A stretch of DNA of 64,000 bases from Hybos culiciformis (GCA_964007475.1 OZ023275.1:10519829-10583828); one strand, 5' to 3'; counted from the first letter of the stretch, positions 10,664-21,845 are shown. The notes: generated by a model from the letters alone, not told the origin. Program-made: numbers and translations.

Positions 10664-11274
10664 GGGATCGTGACGATATTCCTCATCCCAAAATTCAAAT
10701 GGACAAAATTCTTCTTTTTTTAAAATTCACTATGGACAAAATTCACTATGGACAAAATTCGCTATGGACAAAATTCATTAGGGCCAAAATTCACAAATTA
10801 AAGCACAAATTAAGCACTAAATCGTAGCATTTTCCCTTTTCTAAAATTCGACAACAAAAATTCGGTTCAAATTTAGGAATTTTCGGCTAATTTAAAAAAA
10901 TTGTTTTTACATAATTTTGAGGAGCACAAATTCTAATTTTTGTAGCACAAATAGGCACAAATTAAGCACTAAATGATAGCGTCATTATTTTTTTGCAAAT
11001 TCGAACCCGGCCAGAGATACCCCTTGACCCATGTTCGAAATTCGAAAATCGAAGTTTCTCAAAAACCAAGCGAGCACAAATTCTAGTTTTTGTGGCACTA
11101 GTAGTTACAAATTAAGCACTAAATACTCAATAATTGCGACATCACTTACAAAGAATTGTCCGGCTGAAGAGCCTCCACCAAAATTTTGTCCATGGTGAAT
11201 TTTGTCCATAGTGAATTTTGGAAAAAGAATTTTGGATAAAGAATTTTGGCATAAGGAATTTCGTTACCAACCCG
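10664..11274. mobile_element. Non-autonomous DNA element with internal minisatellites and 8-bp target duplication
   Basis: The element is flanked by TACACTAT at 10656-10663 and 11275-11282. Its ends are imperfect inverted repeats (GGGATCGTGACGATATTCC on the left; the right end's complement is CGGGTTGGTAACGAAATTCC). Just inside each end are tandem ~17-bp units ACTATGGACAAAATTC, in opposite orientation on the two sides (about 10690-10790 and 11170-11245). The middle carries three diverged ~150-bp units sharing CACAAATTAAGCACTAAAT (10804, 10956, 11106). It has no transposase. An 8-bp duplication fits hAT or P-type transposition; the superfamily is not settled. Confidence 0.7.
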
Positions 11275-11282
11275 TACACTAT

Positions 11283-12108
11283 ATATAAAGGGATAAAAAA
11301 AATACCTTTAATTTCTAACCTGTAGCCAACTAATGGTGTCGATTTTATCTTCGAATCACCACCTTTCAAAGAACAAAACTTATGTTCCCTACTTTAAATT
11401 AATTTATTTAATACTACTTAGACTAGCATGAGTACAGTCGATATCTAGTTGGGCAAAAAATTATCAGTTTATTTCAGAACGATTTTCAAAACAATTATAG
11501 ATACATACAACCGAGAACACAACGTACGGGTAAAATCGATGGTAGAATATTTCAAAAAAATTAAGGGTCAACATTTTTGTTTATTCAATTATTTTTGTTG
11601 TTACTGTTTTATAAATAAAAATTTCATAAAATACAAAAAATGTAATATACTTATAATGCATTTTAATAAAAATTGTTGGCCTTATTTAAGTTAGGTATAC
11701 AAAATAAACCATCCCTATTTTGTGTACATATATGAACATCCGATAACTACATTTAAGAAATATTTTCTCATGTAGGTATTGTGTACATTTATATAATTCA
11801 GTTTTGAAAATTCTTGTAAAAATTATTATAACATTATGAAAAAGCACACAAAAATATTTTAAAAAAATATAAGTACACATTGACATTTAAAGTCATCGTC
11901 ATCATCATATTATTATGGGTTTTCTTCCATTTAAATTTCATATTTATATCTGTACATATTTATGTACTTTTAAATTGTTTTACAATGCAGATAATGCAAT
12001 TTTCTTTCGAGGACAAAAACTGAAAAATTAGCACTTCGTCATAAAATTGAAGGAATAAAAAAAAACTTACAATTTGAGATTGATCAAGGTATATTTTAAA
12101 AATGATTT
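11283..12108. other. No gene found
   Basis: A/T-rich DNA. The frames of 66-81 codons at 11449-11694 (+) and 11686-11886 (-) are low-complexity and lack family motifs. Confidence 0.45.
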
Positions 12109-12124
12109 ACTTATACGGCGCAGT

Positions 12125-12311
12125 GAAATAAGGCCGCGGGAAATAAGGCCGCGGGAAATAAGGCCGCGACGTTTTTTTGTTGCGGTCTTATTTCATTTTG
12201 AAAAATGAAATAAGGCCGCGAAAAAATATTCGCGGCCTTATTTCATTTTGCAAAATGAAATAAGACCGCAACAAAAAAACGTCGCGGCCTTATTTCCCGC
12301 GGCCTTATTTC
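12125..12311. repeat. GAAATAAGGCCGC nested-hairpin repeat, copy 1
   Basis: An almost perfect ~175-bp palindrome built from hairpin modules. The core arm is GCGGTCTTATTTCATTTTG paired with its complement, and the outer modules are GAAATAAGGCCGCGG. The left side carries three outer modules, the right side two. The right end continues CATCCCCC, which reversed gives the GGGGGATGGAAATAAGG end seen in copy 2. ACTTATAC occurs at 12109-12116 and 12327-12334 and could be a target duplication, although this word is common here. Confidence 0.75.
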
Positions 12312-15067
12312 CATCCCCCTATTTATACTTATACAACAACATTATACCGCAATAATAAAATAATATCTATGAAAGAATTAGAAATATAAGGGGAACTATT
12401 CATAATTACATTGATAGAATAGTTTATTAGAAAGAGTTATTGACACATATATTGACATATATTAAAATTTCGACTTCAATTTTACCACATTTTTTCCAAT
12501 TTTTCTTTTTTATTGTTATGAAGAAAAAGAAAACAGAAAACAGAAGAAAATAATTAAAATCGATAAATTTTATATCTGCATCTCCAAACTAAATTAGTTA
12601 AAAATTTTAAATAATTTTACATTGAAGAAAGCAAACAAGACCCACCAGTATACAAAACCCGCAAAACCAAAACCTTGAAAATGAAGTTTTTATTTTTTGT
12701 TCTATTTTTCAATCGATTTTTCATCGCAAAAATAAACTGGAACCTAATTTTATTTACTTAATTAGACATGTAGTTTATTTACATAAATTTTAAGACAAAC
12801 TATAGTTTTTGGTATGGATCAAGATTAAAAACAGGCATACTTATATTAGATCTAAGTACATATTTACAATCTAAAACTTTCTTTCGCACTTTTATTGAGC
12901 CCTTAAAGTATAATTCCCCAATTTCATGTATCATGTATGAAAATAATATTTTTAATTCCTTAAATACTTACTGTCTTTGATTTGACAAATAAGTAAGACT
13001 TAGATTATATACTTAATTAGTAACTTAACTTCAATTAGTGCCAAACTTTGTTGTCGAATCTAAAAAAAAATCTGTTATTTTGTTCGTATTAAAACCATCT
13101 GAAATAAGTTACCTAAATGTCTTGCTGTGAATCAATTTTAAGATTATATTTTGTCTAGTACCTATTCAATCATGTGTAACAAAAATTTTTTTTTTTGTTG
13201 AATGAAAAAGTTTATTCCTTTTTTTTAATTAATACTTAAATATTTAATACTAAAAATTAGGGTTCGCGCAAATTTTTTTATTTTTTCTTAGGTTTTCTTC
13301 GAGGTTGTCTTGCTAAGTTTCAATATAAATATACTGCTAATTTTTTTTCACAGGTACTCATGCCTCACCTCACAGACTCATTTAAAAGTTTGAATAAAAA
13401 AGTTCAATTAAGTTTTGAAATGTATCTACAAGTATCTACTAAATTGTTGAAGAATGGGAATTGAATAGTTATGTTAAAAAGGGCACAAATCATTAATAAA
13501 ATATTTGTCGCTTCGGCATCATAATATTAAACTTATTGGAGGACTTAGTCATTAATTATAGTCATTCAAATTTCTTATAGGTTCTTTTCTTGATTCCGGA
13601 GAAGCACATTCAATTAAAGTTTTAACGAAAAGAATTATAGTTTCTTCGCCCTTAATTTATTCAGTAAGTACCTACTTACTTATTTACATGATCTAAAAAA
13701 ATTAAATTAAGTAATAAGTATTGTGAAAAATTTAATGAAATTTCAATGCAATGTATAATCTAAATTTATTTATGTTTGATGCTAGCTTCTAAAAATTATA
13801 TATTTTATATAAAGTTTAGGTACTTAATTCCAAAAAAAAAAATTGTAGTATACTTATTATGTGCAATGATAAAATTTAGTTGAAAATAAAAGTACTTAAT
13901 TATCAGGATACCGATACCAGTTAAAACTTCTTATAAACAAAGCCTTAAATATGCCAAAAGACAAAAATCTACAATATTTCCGTTGCAGAAATAAATTTTG
14001 GATGCAAACACAAATACACTGATTATGATACTGAAATAATAAGTAATTTATTATTGTTGTTTTTTTTTTCAAAAATTCTCATACTTATATGGAAAAGTAA
14101 TATTTAAGAATTTATGACCGTGTAGAAAGTAAATAATGTCAATGAAGTTATTTAACTATTTAAGATTTCATAACATTGAGACATCTTCCTACGTGAAAAT
14201 TTTGACCACAACATTTTTATATTTTAAACGTATTTTTTTTTTTTAAAACCAAGTTAAATGTATTTAAACCGAGATTTAAACAATCATTAAATATTTTCTA
14301 AATTAATAACTCTTAAAATCGTACAGAAGTTTATTTAAATAAAAAGCCTAGAAGCAATTTATAATGGAATCAAATAGAATTTTGTATTTGAATTCAGGTG
14401 AAAAATTTAGAAAAAAAATTGATTTTTAATTATTAAAAAGCTGTGCTCGCAAAACATTAACAAGTTTAAAAGAATGTCAGTTGGTCATTTCAATCAAAGA
14501 ATTTTTAGTTCATTTTCATGTAACTTTTTGCAATAAATTCAAATAAAAAGTTTTTTAAATTAATAATAATATGAGTATTAAAAAAGCTTAATGGAATTAC
14601 TTTTTATTGTTTTTTTTTAAATAACTAGGTAAAAGAGTCAATAAGTTTTTTGACCTTCTCATTTCCAGGTTCTTTAAATAAGTTATATGAAAACTAGAAG
14701 GTAATTTGTGTGAAAATTTTATTGATTTCTTTGAATGGAAAAATAACACCTATTTAAGTACAACTATAATTTTGATTGTTATCATCAGAAAAATGAATTA
14801 ATTTAAATATCCTTAAATAAAAGTTTGCTGACCCTTGTACAATAATCATATAAGAAATACTTTTATATTATAAGTAAGTATATCTATATTTGTATACAAT
14901 ACATTTCTACATAACATATTATTATTAAATGAAAACATGAAAACTATTCGCATAATTTTTATGTTTTTTTTTTTAAATAATTAAATAATTATGTCAAATT
15001 CGAGTTAAAAATATATAACGCAACAAAACTAATTATAGTTTGTGAATTATAAAAAGAAAGCTCCAAT
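12312..15067. other. No gene found
   Basis: A/T-rich DNA with many homopolymer runs and TACTTA-type microsatellite fragments. No open frame, exon pair or repeat boundary could be supported. Confidence 0.5.
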
Positions 15068-15698
15068 CAGAGCCGTAACTAGGGTATGGCGAACTAGGCA
15101 ATAGGCGCTTGATTAAAAAGGCGTTCATTCATTTTCCGTTTTTCGAATTTTAAACAGTTTTTACTTAGAAAAATTTCAAAATTCAAAGTTTACGTAATTT
15201 TCTTCAAAATTAATTTTTGTTAATTTGCTAAATTATTTGAAAATTATTTGAATTTTTGTCGGGAGAAAAGTTAATGTCTAGATCCATGATGGAATTTTAA
15301 ATAAATCAGTGAAAGATCTTTGTTCGAAGTATTCAGAATTGGATTCCGGTGAGATGCTGAATGAAATCGAATGCTTTAAATTTCAAAGTGCGGAGCTGTT
15401 TTAAAATTTAAACTCCTTACATCTTTTTGAAATTTTAAGGAAATTGTTGCAATTGATTTGTGTGAAACATTTCCAAATATTTATGTTTCTTTACGAATTT
15501 TACTAACACTTCCAGTAACTGTGGCTGGCTAGTGAGGAGAGAAGTTTTAGCAAACTTAAGCTCATTAAAAAGTACTTGCCTTCAACAATGAAATAAGATC
15601 CCTTAAGTGCGGATATGATATTTGATATGTTTGAAGAAGCAAATTTTGACGAAATAATCAACCAATTTGCAAACATTAAAGCAAGAAAAATTAATTAA
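15068..15698 (+). pseudogene. hAT transposase relic (ZMYM-type / hAT dimerisation domain)
   Basis: CAGAGCCGTAACTAGGG at 15068 looks like a hAT 5' terminal inverted repeat. From about 15340 the plus strand, read across frame changes, gives MLNEIECFKFQ, then FPNIYVSLRILLTLPVTVA, then ERSFSKLKLIKKYLPSTM, then FDEIINQFANIKARK with a stop at 15696-15698. This is the order of the C-terminal hAT dimerisation region of transposases related to zinc finger MYM-type proteins. There is at least one frameshift (after LPVTVA) and an in-frame stop after STMK. The zinc-finger and most of the catalytic region are not recognisable, so it is dead. No right-hand end was found. Confidence 0.75.
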
Positions 15699-16029
15699 AA
15701 AAAATTTCTAAGCATTGAATTTGTTGAAATTATTGCATTTGTTAAAAATCAACAAATGTATTAATTTCAAATTGAATAGTTATGTTAAATTAATAAAGAA
15801 TTTATGTTATCTTTTTTTCGTATAAGTAATAGCATTTAAAATAGATCAAAATTAAAAATTGGAAGTTAATTTTTTGTAAGATTGTTGAGATAGTAGGACG
15901 TCCATAAAGTTAGCAAACCAAAATGAGCACAAACGGTCGGGATTATTACCATAATTTTGTGCTCTTTTTGTGCTAATTATGTGTGCAATTCGCGATTTTT
16001 GTGCTCATTTGAATTTTTTTTTATACAAT

Positions 16030-16796
16030 GTTGTGCTAGCTTAAATTTAAGCTAGCACAACTTCTTAATTTATGAACCGATTTGAATGCAACCTTGACCA
16101 TAATTTTGTGCTTTTTTTGTGTTATTCAATCCAATTATTCTCGATAAATTCGGATTTTTAGTTTTTTTTATTTATAGTGTTGTGCTAGCTTAAATTTAAG
16201 CTAGCACAACTTCTTTATTTATGAACCGATTTGAATGCAACCTTGACCATAATTTTGTGCTTTTTTTGTGTTGTTCAACTCAATAATTCTCGATAAATTC
16301 GGTTTTTTATTTATAGTGTTGTGCTAGCTTAAATTTAAGCTAGCACAACTTCTTTATTTATGAACCGATTTGAATGCAACCTTGAACATAATTTTGTGCT
16401 TTTTTTGTGTTATTCAATCCAGTTATTATCGAAGAATTTGGATTTTTAGTTTTGTGCATTTTTAGTGTTGTGCTAACTTAAATTTAAGCTAGCACAACTT
16501 CTTAATTTATGAACCGATTTGAATGCAACATTGACCATAATTTTGTGCTTTTTTTGTGTTATTCAACCCAATAATTTTCGATAAATTCGGATTTTAAGTT
16601 TTTTTTTATTTATAGTGTTGTGCTAGCTTAAATTTAAGCTAGCACAACTTCTTTATTTATGAACCAATTTCAATGCAACCTTCACCACAATTTTGTGCAT
16701 TTTTTGTGTTATTTAACCCAATATCTTTCGATCAATTCGGATTTTCCTTTTTTTTATTTATAGTGTTGTGCTAGCTTACATTTAAGCTAGCACAAC
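16030..16796. repeat. Left-arm array: six palindrome units, ~149-bp period
   Basis: A 32-bp palindrome (GTTGTGCTAGC, a central TTAAATTTAA, GCTAGCACAAC) starts at 16030, 16179, 16318, 16467, 16617 and 16765. Four copies are perfect; those at 16467 and 16765 have one substitution each. Spacings are 149, 139, 149, 150 and 148 bp. Between palindromes lies a conserved linker with GAACCGATTTGAATGCAACC, CATAATTTTGTGC and TCGATAAATTCGG. Confidence 0.9.
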
Positions 16797-17664
16797 TTCT
16801 TTATTTATTAATTGATTTCAATGCAACCTAGACCATAATTTTGTGCTTTTTTTGTGTTATTCAAACCAGTAACAAAAAAAAATTAAGAAGATCCTTTTCT
16901 AATAAAAATAACAAATAATTTGAAAATTGAGTCATTTATATTCAAGAGTCGAAGAAAGTCGGATCATAGTCGGATCTAAGTTGTACCGGGTGTACAAGTG
17001 TGTTTAACGTTTAATAGTAGTTAGTATAAGGAAATACGCGTTTTATGTAAATACATACATTTGGGTACAATTTTCATAAAAAACTGTAGGTAAGTAAAAT
17101 TTTTCATTTATAAACTATAAGTAGGTACTTATATACTTTTTTATAAACTTTTTTGTACAATAGTAAAATAAATATTTTTAAGCTAGATTCTCCTCCTAGT
17201 ATATTCTTTAAATATTGTAATATTTTCGTGCATACCTCCTTTTTTTTTTTTAACTTCTATGACTGCTAGCGATCGCTTTCACCTAAAAATTTGTCGCTGC
17301 TGCTATCGCGTCGGCGTCTGTTGGCTAGTTATTCCAAATACTACAAAAAAAAAAGTTATGTATAACCTTTGGTAATTTGTTTTATTATGGGCAAACTCGA
17401 CGCGACAAACCATATAATCGCGTAATTACGTTAACGTTGAGACTGTTCGCGTTCATATATTTTCATATTTTTAATATTTCTTCCGTCATTTGCATCGCGT
17501 CCGTCGCGTGCGTCGAGTCGAGTTTAACCTAACCATTACAGTTCACATCCCGCGGTGTTCCATTCCTATTAGAGTCTGCCCGGTTTTAAAAACAAAAATA
17601 TTAGCGTCTCATTCCATTTATAATAATAATAATAATCTTTAATAATCGTCTATTCGGGTGAGTG

Positions 17665-18023
17665 CCACTTGTACAATTACCAATTGTACAATTTTTCAAT
17701 TTGTATGGCGAAAAAAAATTGTACAACTGGCATTTTTCTCTGTACAACTGGTAAAAAATAATCCAGTTGCACAATTGACCAGTTGTACAATTTACCAGTT
17801 GTACAGACAAATTTACCATTTGTACAATTCAGTTATCACCACTTGTACATTTTAGACCAGTTGTACAATCCTTTTTTTCTCAAATTAACCACTTGTACAA
17901 TGTTTGACCAGATGTACAATATTTATTTTTATAAAATTAACCACTTGTACAATTTTTGACCAGTTGTACAATTTATCTTTTATCAAATTAACCACTTGTA
18001 CAATTTTTAACCAGTTGTACAAT
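17665..18023. repeat. GTACAA minisatellite
   Basis: About 16 occurrences of TTGTACAA-like words alternate between CACTTGTACAAT and CCAGTTGTACAAT. The last part is an ordered tandem array of a ~52-bp unit (starts near 17831, 17885, 17937 and 17988), each with TTAACCACTTGTACAAT followed by GACCAGTTGTACAAT. TTGTACAA is self-complementary, so the array can fold at many positions. Confidence 0.8.
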
Positions 18024-18106
18024 CTCTATGGTAAAGTTATAACCGTGAAAAACTAAGCAAAATGTATGGAAAAGCTGTTGTGCATAATGGGTGACCGTGC
18101 CCTAGC

Positions 18107-18316
18107 GGGGGATGGAAATAAGGCCGCTAGGATTTTTTGTTGCGGTCTTATTTCATTTTGAAAAATGAAATTAGACCGCAAAAAAAGTCCTCGCGGCCTT
18201 ATTTCATTTTGATAAATGAAATAAGACCGCGACCAAAATCATCGCTGCCTTATTTCATTTTGAAAAATGAAATAAGACCGCTACAAAAAAAAATTTTTTT
18301 TGGAGGACTAATTCCA
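18107..18316. repeat. GAAATAAGGCCGC nested-hairpin repeat, copy 2
   Basis: Begins GGGGGATGGAAATAAGGCCGC. It contains three successive hairpins of the form GCGGTCTTATTTCATTTTG plus complement, and ends near AATTCCAT. It sits inside the spacer of the giant foldback element, directly before the right arm. Confidence 0.75.
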
Positions 18317-18588
18317 TTTTTATAAATGTATGTATTTACATAAAACGCGTATTTCCTTATACTAATTACTATTAAACGTTAAACACACTTGTACACCCGG
18401 TACAACTTAGATCCGACTATGATCCGACTTTCTTCGACTCTTGAATATAAATGACTCAATTTTCAAATTATTTGTTATTTTTATTAGAAAAGGATCTTCT
18501 TAATTTTTTTTGTTACTGGTTTGAATAACACAAAAAAAGCACAAAATTATGGTCTAGGTTGCATTGAAATCAATTAATAAATAAAGAA

Positions 18589-19206
18589 GTTGTGCTAGCT
18601 TAAATGTAAGCTAGCACAACACTATAAATAAAAAAAAGGAAAATCCGAATTGATCGAAAGATATTGGGTTAAATAACACAAAAAATGCACAAAATTGTGG
18701 TGAAGGTTGCATTGAAATTGGTTCATAAATAAAGAAGTTGTGCTAGCTTAAATTTAAGCTAGCACAACACTATAAATAAAAAAAAACTAAAAATCCGAAT
18801 TTATCGAAAATTATTGGGTTGAATAACACAAAAAAAGCACAAAATTATGTTCAAGGTTGCATTCAAATCGGTTCATAAATAAAGAAGTTGTGCTAGCTTA
18901 AATTTAAGCTAGCACAACACTATAAATAAAAAACCGAATTTATCGAGAATTATTGAGTTGAACAACACAAAAAAAGCACAAAATTATGGTCAAGGTTGCA
19001 TTCAAATCGGTTCATAAATAAAGAAGTTGTGCTAGCTTAAATTTAAGCTAGCACAACACTATAAATAAAAAAAACTAAAAATCCGAATTTATCGAGAATA
19101 ATTGGATTGAATAACACAAAAAAAGCACAAAATTATGGTCAAGGTTGCATTCAAATCGGTTCATAAATTAAGAAGTTGTGCTAGCTTAAATTTAAGCTAG
19201 CACAAC
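18589..19206. repeat. Right-arm array: five palindrome units
   Basis: Inverted counterpart of the left array, with palindrome starts at 18589, 18737, 18887, 19026 and 19175 (spacings 148, 150, 139, 149). It has one unit fewer than the left arm. The linker between 18737 and 18887 joins sequence resembling the left copy-3 linker (GAACATAATTTTG) to sequence resembling the left copy-4 linker, as expected after an unequal exchange. Confidence 0.9.
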
Positions 19207-19338
19207 ATTGTATAAAAAAAAATTCAAATGAGCACAAAAATCGCGAATTGCACACATAATTAGCACAAAAAGAGCACAAAATTATGGTAATAATCCCGAC
19301 CGTTTGTGCTCATTTTGGTTTGCTAACTTTATGGACGT

Positions 19339-20038
19339 AATATCTTTTCTCTTTTTATGTGTAAAAATAATATAATGCAGTATAGAGATGATAATCATAC
19401 TAATTACTTTGTATGTAAGTACCAAATAATGTAGAGATAGAATTTTTATTATTTTTACGAAAGAAAAAAGTGATTTGCCATGTGAATATTTTACAGTACC
19501 CGAGGCCGTACCTATATAGTTATTGATGTTCTTATTATGCAAATACATGATAATTACATTACAGTAAAATTGATTATTTTATTATTTTTAAGTAAGTACT
19601 TACTTACATAAGTATGTATACTGATATCATTATTACATACATATATTATTACAATTAATGAGAAAAATAATTAAATTATCCGACAGGGTTGGCCTTATTT
19701 TTATATACGTTCTACAATATTATGCATTACGCTCCATGAACATTAAGAAATAAGAGACAATTTCCGAGTGTATATACATAATATTTTAAAACAAAAATTC
19801 GGTTTTTAAATTTTTTGACTACTTACTAAACACGCCTATTTCATATTGCATATTTCATATTTTTTTCTATAAACAGATATAATGTAGTTTTCTTGACAAC
19901 AAGTATCAAATATTCGAATTAAAAACGTTAAATTCCTAGTATTTAAAATTTGATAACTTAAAAATGATGTATATAAGTACTTAAATTTTAATTTTAATTA
20001 AATCTCTGTTTCATTTGAACTCACATTTATTCTGTGCG
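19339..20038. other. No gene found
   Basis: A/T-rich flank of the foldback element. The open frame at 19282-19548 (-) starts inside the element and is not a gene. Confidence 0.45.
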
Positions 20039-20186
20039 GAGGGATGGAAACAACGCTGCGTGATATAAGCTACATAACGATTTTTTTTTGTTGCGGTCTT
20101 ATTTCATTTCGAAAAATAAAATTAGCTCTCCGATAAAATTTGTCCTTTTTTGAAAATGAAATAAAACTTATCGCGGTCTTATTTCA
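20039..20186. repeat. GAAATAAGGCCGC nested-hairpin repeat, degenerate copy 3
   Basis: Starts with GGGATGGAAA and contains GTTGCGGTCTTATTTCATTT, then a complementary but decayed ATGAAATAAAACTTATCG, then GCGGTCTTATTTC. It is clearly the same family as the copies at 12125 and 18107, but the outer modules are mutated. Confidence 0.65.
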
Positions 20187-20960
20187 ATGTTTTTATTTAC
20201 AGAAAAAATGGTGTTCCTGATTTTTTTTTTCTTCTCATTTCTAAAAACCAAATAATTTTAGAACATTGAAAAAAAAAGAAAAAAATAAATATTACCGGTT
20301 TATTTTATTAATTTTTTTTTTTATTGCTTATAGCATTTAAATTTGATGTCATGCAAGCGTCAAACAAAACAAAAAAATATTAAATAAGTAGGTATATATT
20401 TTTTATTAAAAACCAATTGCAACTATTTTTTTTTTTAACAAAAAAAGAAAACAAAAAAAAAAATCTATTTTAATAAAATGATAAAAAACTTTTCTCACGC
20501 GACCACATTACACCCTATACATACAATAAATATAAACAAATAAAGCCTTTTTTCATTTATTTTGATTGAATGTGAAATAGAGAAGACTTTTTTAGTTTTT
20601 GAACTATGAAAGTGTATAGTTACAAAAAAAAGACAATACTATTTTGAAGCTGATTTAAAAGTAATAAAAAATATATTGTCATTTTTTCATAAACACCTCT
20701 AAATCATGAATTTGAAGCCCTCTACATAATGTAAAAAAAATACATTCGAAGCATCTCGTAGGCATAATAACAAATATACGAAAATTCCTACAAAAAAACT
20801 TAAAGATTGGTCTGTAAAATAAATTAATTTTTAAATTTAATTTATTAAATAATTAGTATTAATTTTAACGAAAGAAAATCGACTGCATTCAATAAAAATT
20901 TTGTTTAATCCCTTTTTGATTTGATTCATGAAGAGAAAGAATATTCAAAAGAAATGTCTT
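20187..20960. other. No gene found
   Basis: A/T-rich DNA with long A and T runs; nothing recognised. Confidence 0.45.
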
Positions 20961-21845
20961 AATCAAAAAAATCTGAGTCCACCTCTGTGTGTGAAGAAAA
21001 ATTTATTTTCTACTTTTTCATGCGGCTTGGCCTCAGTTTTGTTTAAAAACTCGTTTTTTTTTTTGAGGACACAATTCTTATTAACTCGTACAGGAATTTG
21101 TCTGTTTATATATTTCTTTACTATTTTCGACACTCTCGTAGACCCACTTTTTTCGTCATCACAGCGGGCTGAAATTAGGCACACAGGTTCATGTCGCGTG
21201 ACAATTGAATTGAAAATTTGAACCGGAAATTTCCATGGAAAACCCGGAAAATCGGAAAAAATCATTTGAAAAAGTTGGTACAAATTTGAGTAGTGATAAA
21301 TCCGTTTTAGGAAAAATGCAAAGTTTTCTGATTTTTCCGAAAAAAATTTCTGGAATTTTCCGACTTTTCCGGAAAATTTTCTGGTAAAAAAGTTTTCTAA
21401 ATTATGCAGGATCACAACTGGCATCATTACTTTTTCTCCGACAATGGTGAAAACTTGCAGAAAAAATCGAAGAAAATTCATGTAAAACGCTTTTCCGGAG
21501 TTTCTCCGACCAAGGAAGCTTTTGAGCGTTTTGCAATCTGAGACAAAGTTGTAGAGCGAAATGAAGTGCATAAAGTTGCTTTTGTGGAAAATTCGATGGA
21601 AAACCCGGAAAAGCGGGAAAATCATCGTAAAAATTTTCATCGATATGATTAGTGATAAATCTTCAACAATCATGAAAACTTGCATGAAAAATCGATAAAA
21701 ATTTGTAATAACAATTTAGTTAACGTGAAAAAGGCAGAAAATAAAAAATCAAAAAATCTGAGTCCACCTCTGTGTGTGAAGAAAAAGTTATTTTCTACTT
21801 TTTCATGCGGCTTGTTCTCAGTTTTTTTGAAAACTAGTTTTTTAC
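20961..21845. repeat. Repeat block bounded by ~100-bp direct repeats
   Basis: Two direct copies (20961-21064 and 21747-21845) share TGAGTCCACCTCTGTGTGTG and TACTTTTTCATGCGGCTTG. Between them lies an older ~365-bp duplication: GGAAAACCCGGAAAA and AGTGATAAATC occur near 21235-21300 and again near 21598-21660. The interior is rich in GGAAAA/TTTTCC words. A 240-codon minus-strand frame crosses the block (20963-21685), but it is phenylalanine/lysine-rich, has no domain I know, and reads through the repeats. The direct repeats lack TG...CA ends, so an LTR element is not supported. Confidence 0.6.

Larger units (their letters stand above)
17063..18323. repeat. Spacer of the giant foldback element
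   Basis: Non-inverted middle of the element. It holds a fragment of another repeat (about 17262-17320, also at 62416-62709), a CpG-rich tract (about 17395-17525, GCGTCCGTCGCGTGCGTCG), the GTACAA minisatellite (17665-18023) and hairpin-repeat copy 2 (18107-18316). No transposase-like frame was found; open frames here run through the repeats. Confidence 0.7.
15898..19338. mobile_element. Giant foldback element with tandem-repeat arms
   Basis: A 3,441-bp element whose left arm (15898-17062) and right arm (18324-19338) are near-identical inverted copies. Outer ends read ACGTCCATAAAGTTAGCAAA and its complement. Each arm has a unique outer ~130 bp (rich in GAGCACAAAA), an array of ~149-bp units, and a unique inner ~265 bp containing CGGATCATAGTCGGATC and ATACGCGTTTTATG. 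The design resembles foldback elements such as Drosophila FB or Galileo, which have long terminal repeats made of subrepeats. No transposase frame exists inside, so it is non-autonomous. Target duplication is unclear; TA at both edges is possible, but no 7-9-bp duplication is seen. High arm identity implies recent origin or gene conversion. Confidence 0.85.

Noticed and set aside
11000..11020. Minus-strand B-box-like GGGTTCGAATT
   Set aside because: No A box or T-arm pairing at the proper distance; it lies within the 10664-11274 element.
20963..21685. 240-codon minus-strand open frame
   Set aside because: It runs through a repeat block with internal duplications, is dominated by Phe/Lys from A/T tracts, and shows no domain; kept only as part of the repeat entry.
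20961..21845. LTR or TRIM retroelement
   Set aside because: The direct repeats lack TG...CA termini, and no primer-binding site, polypurine tract or target duplication is visible.
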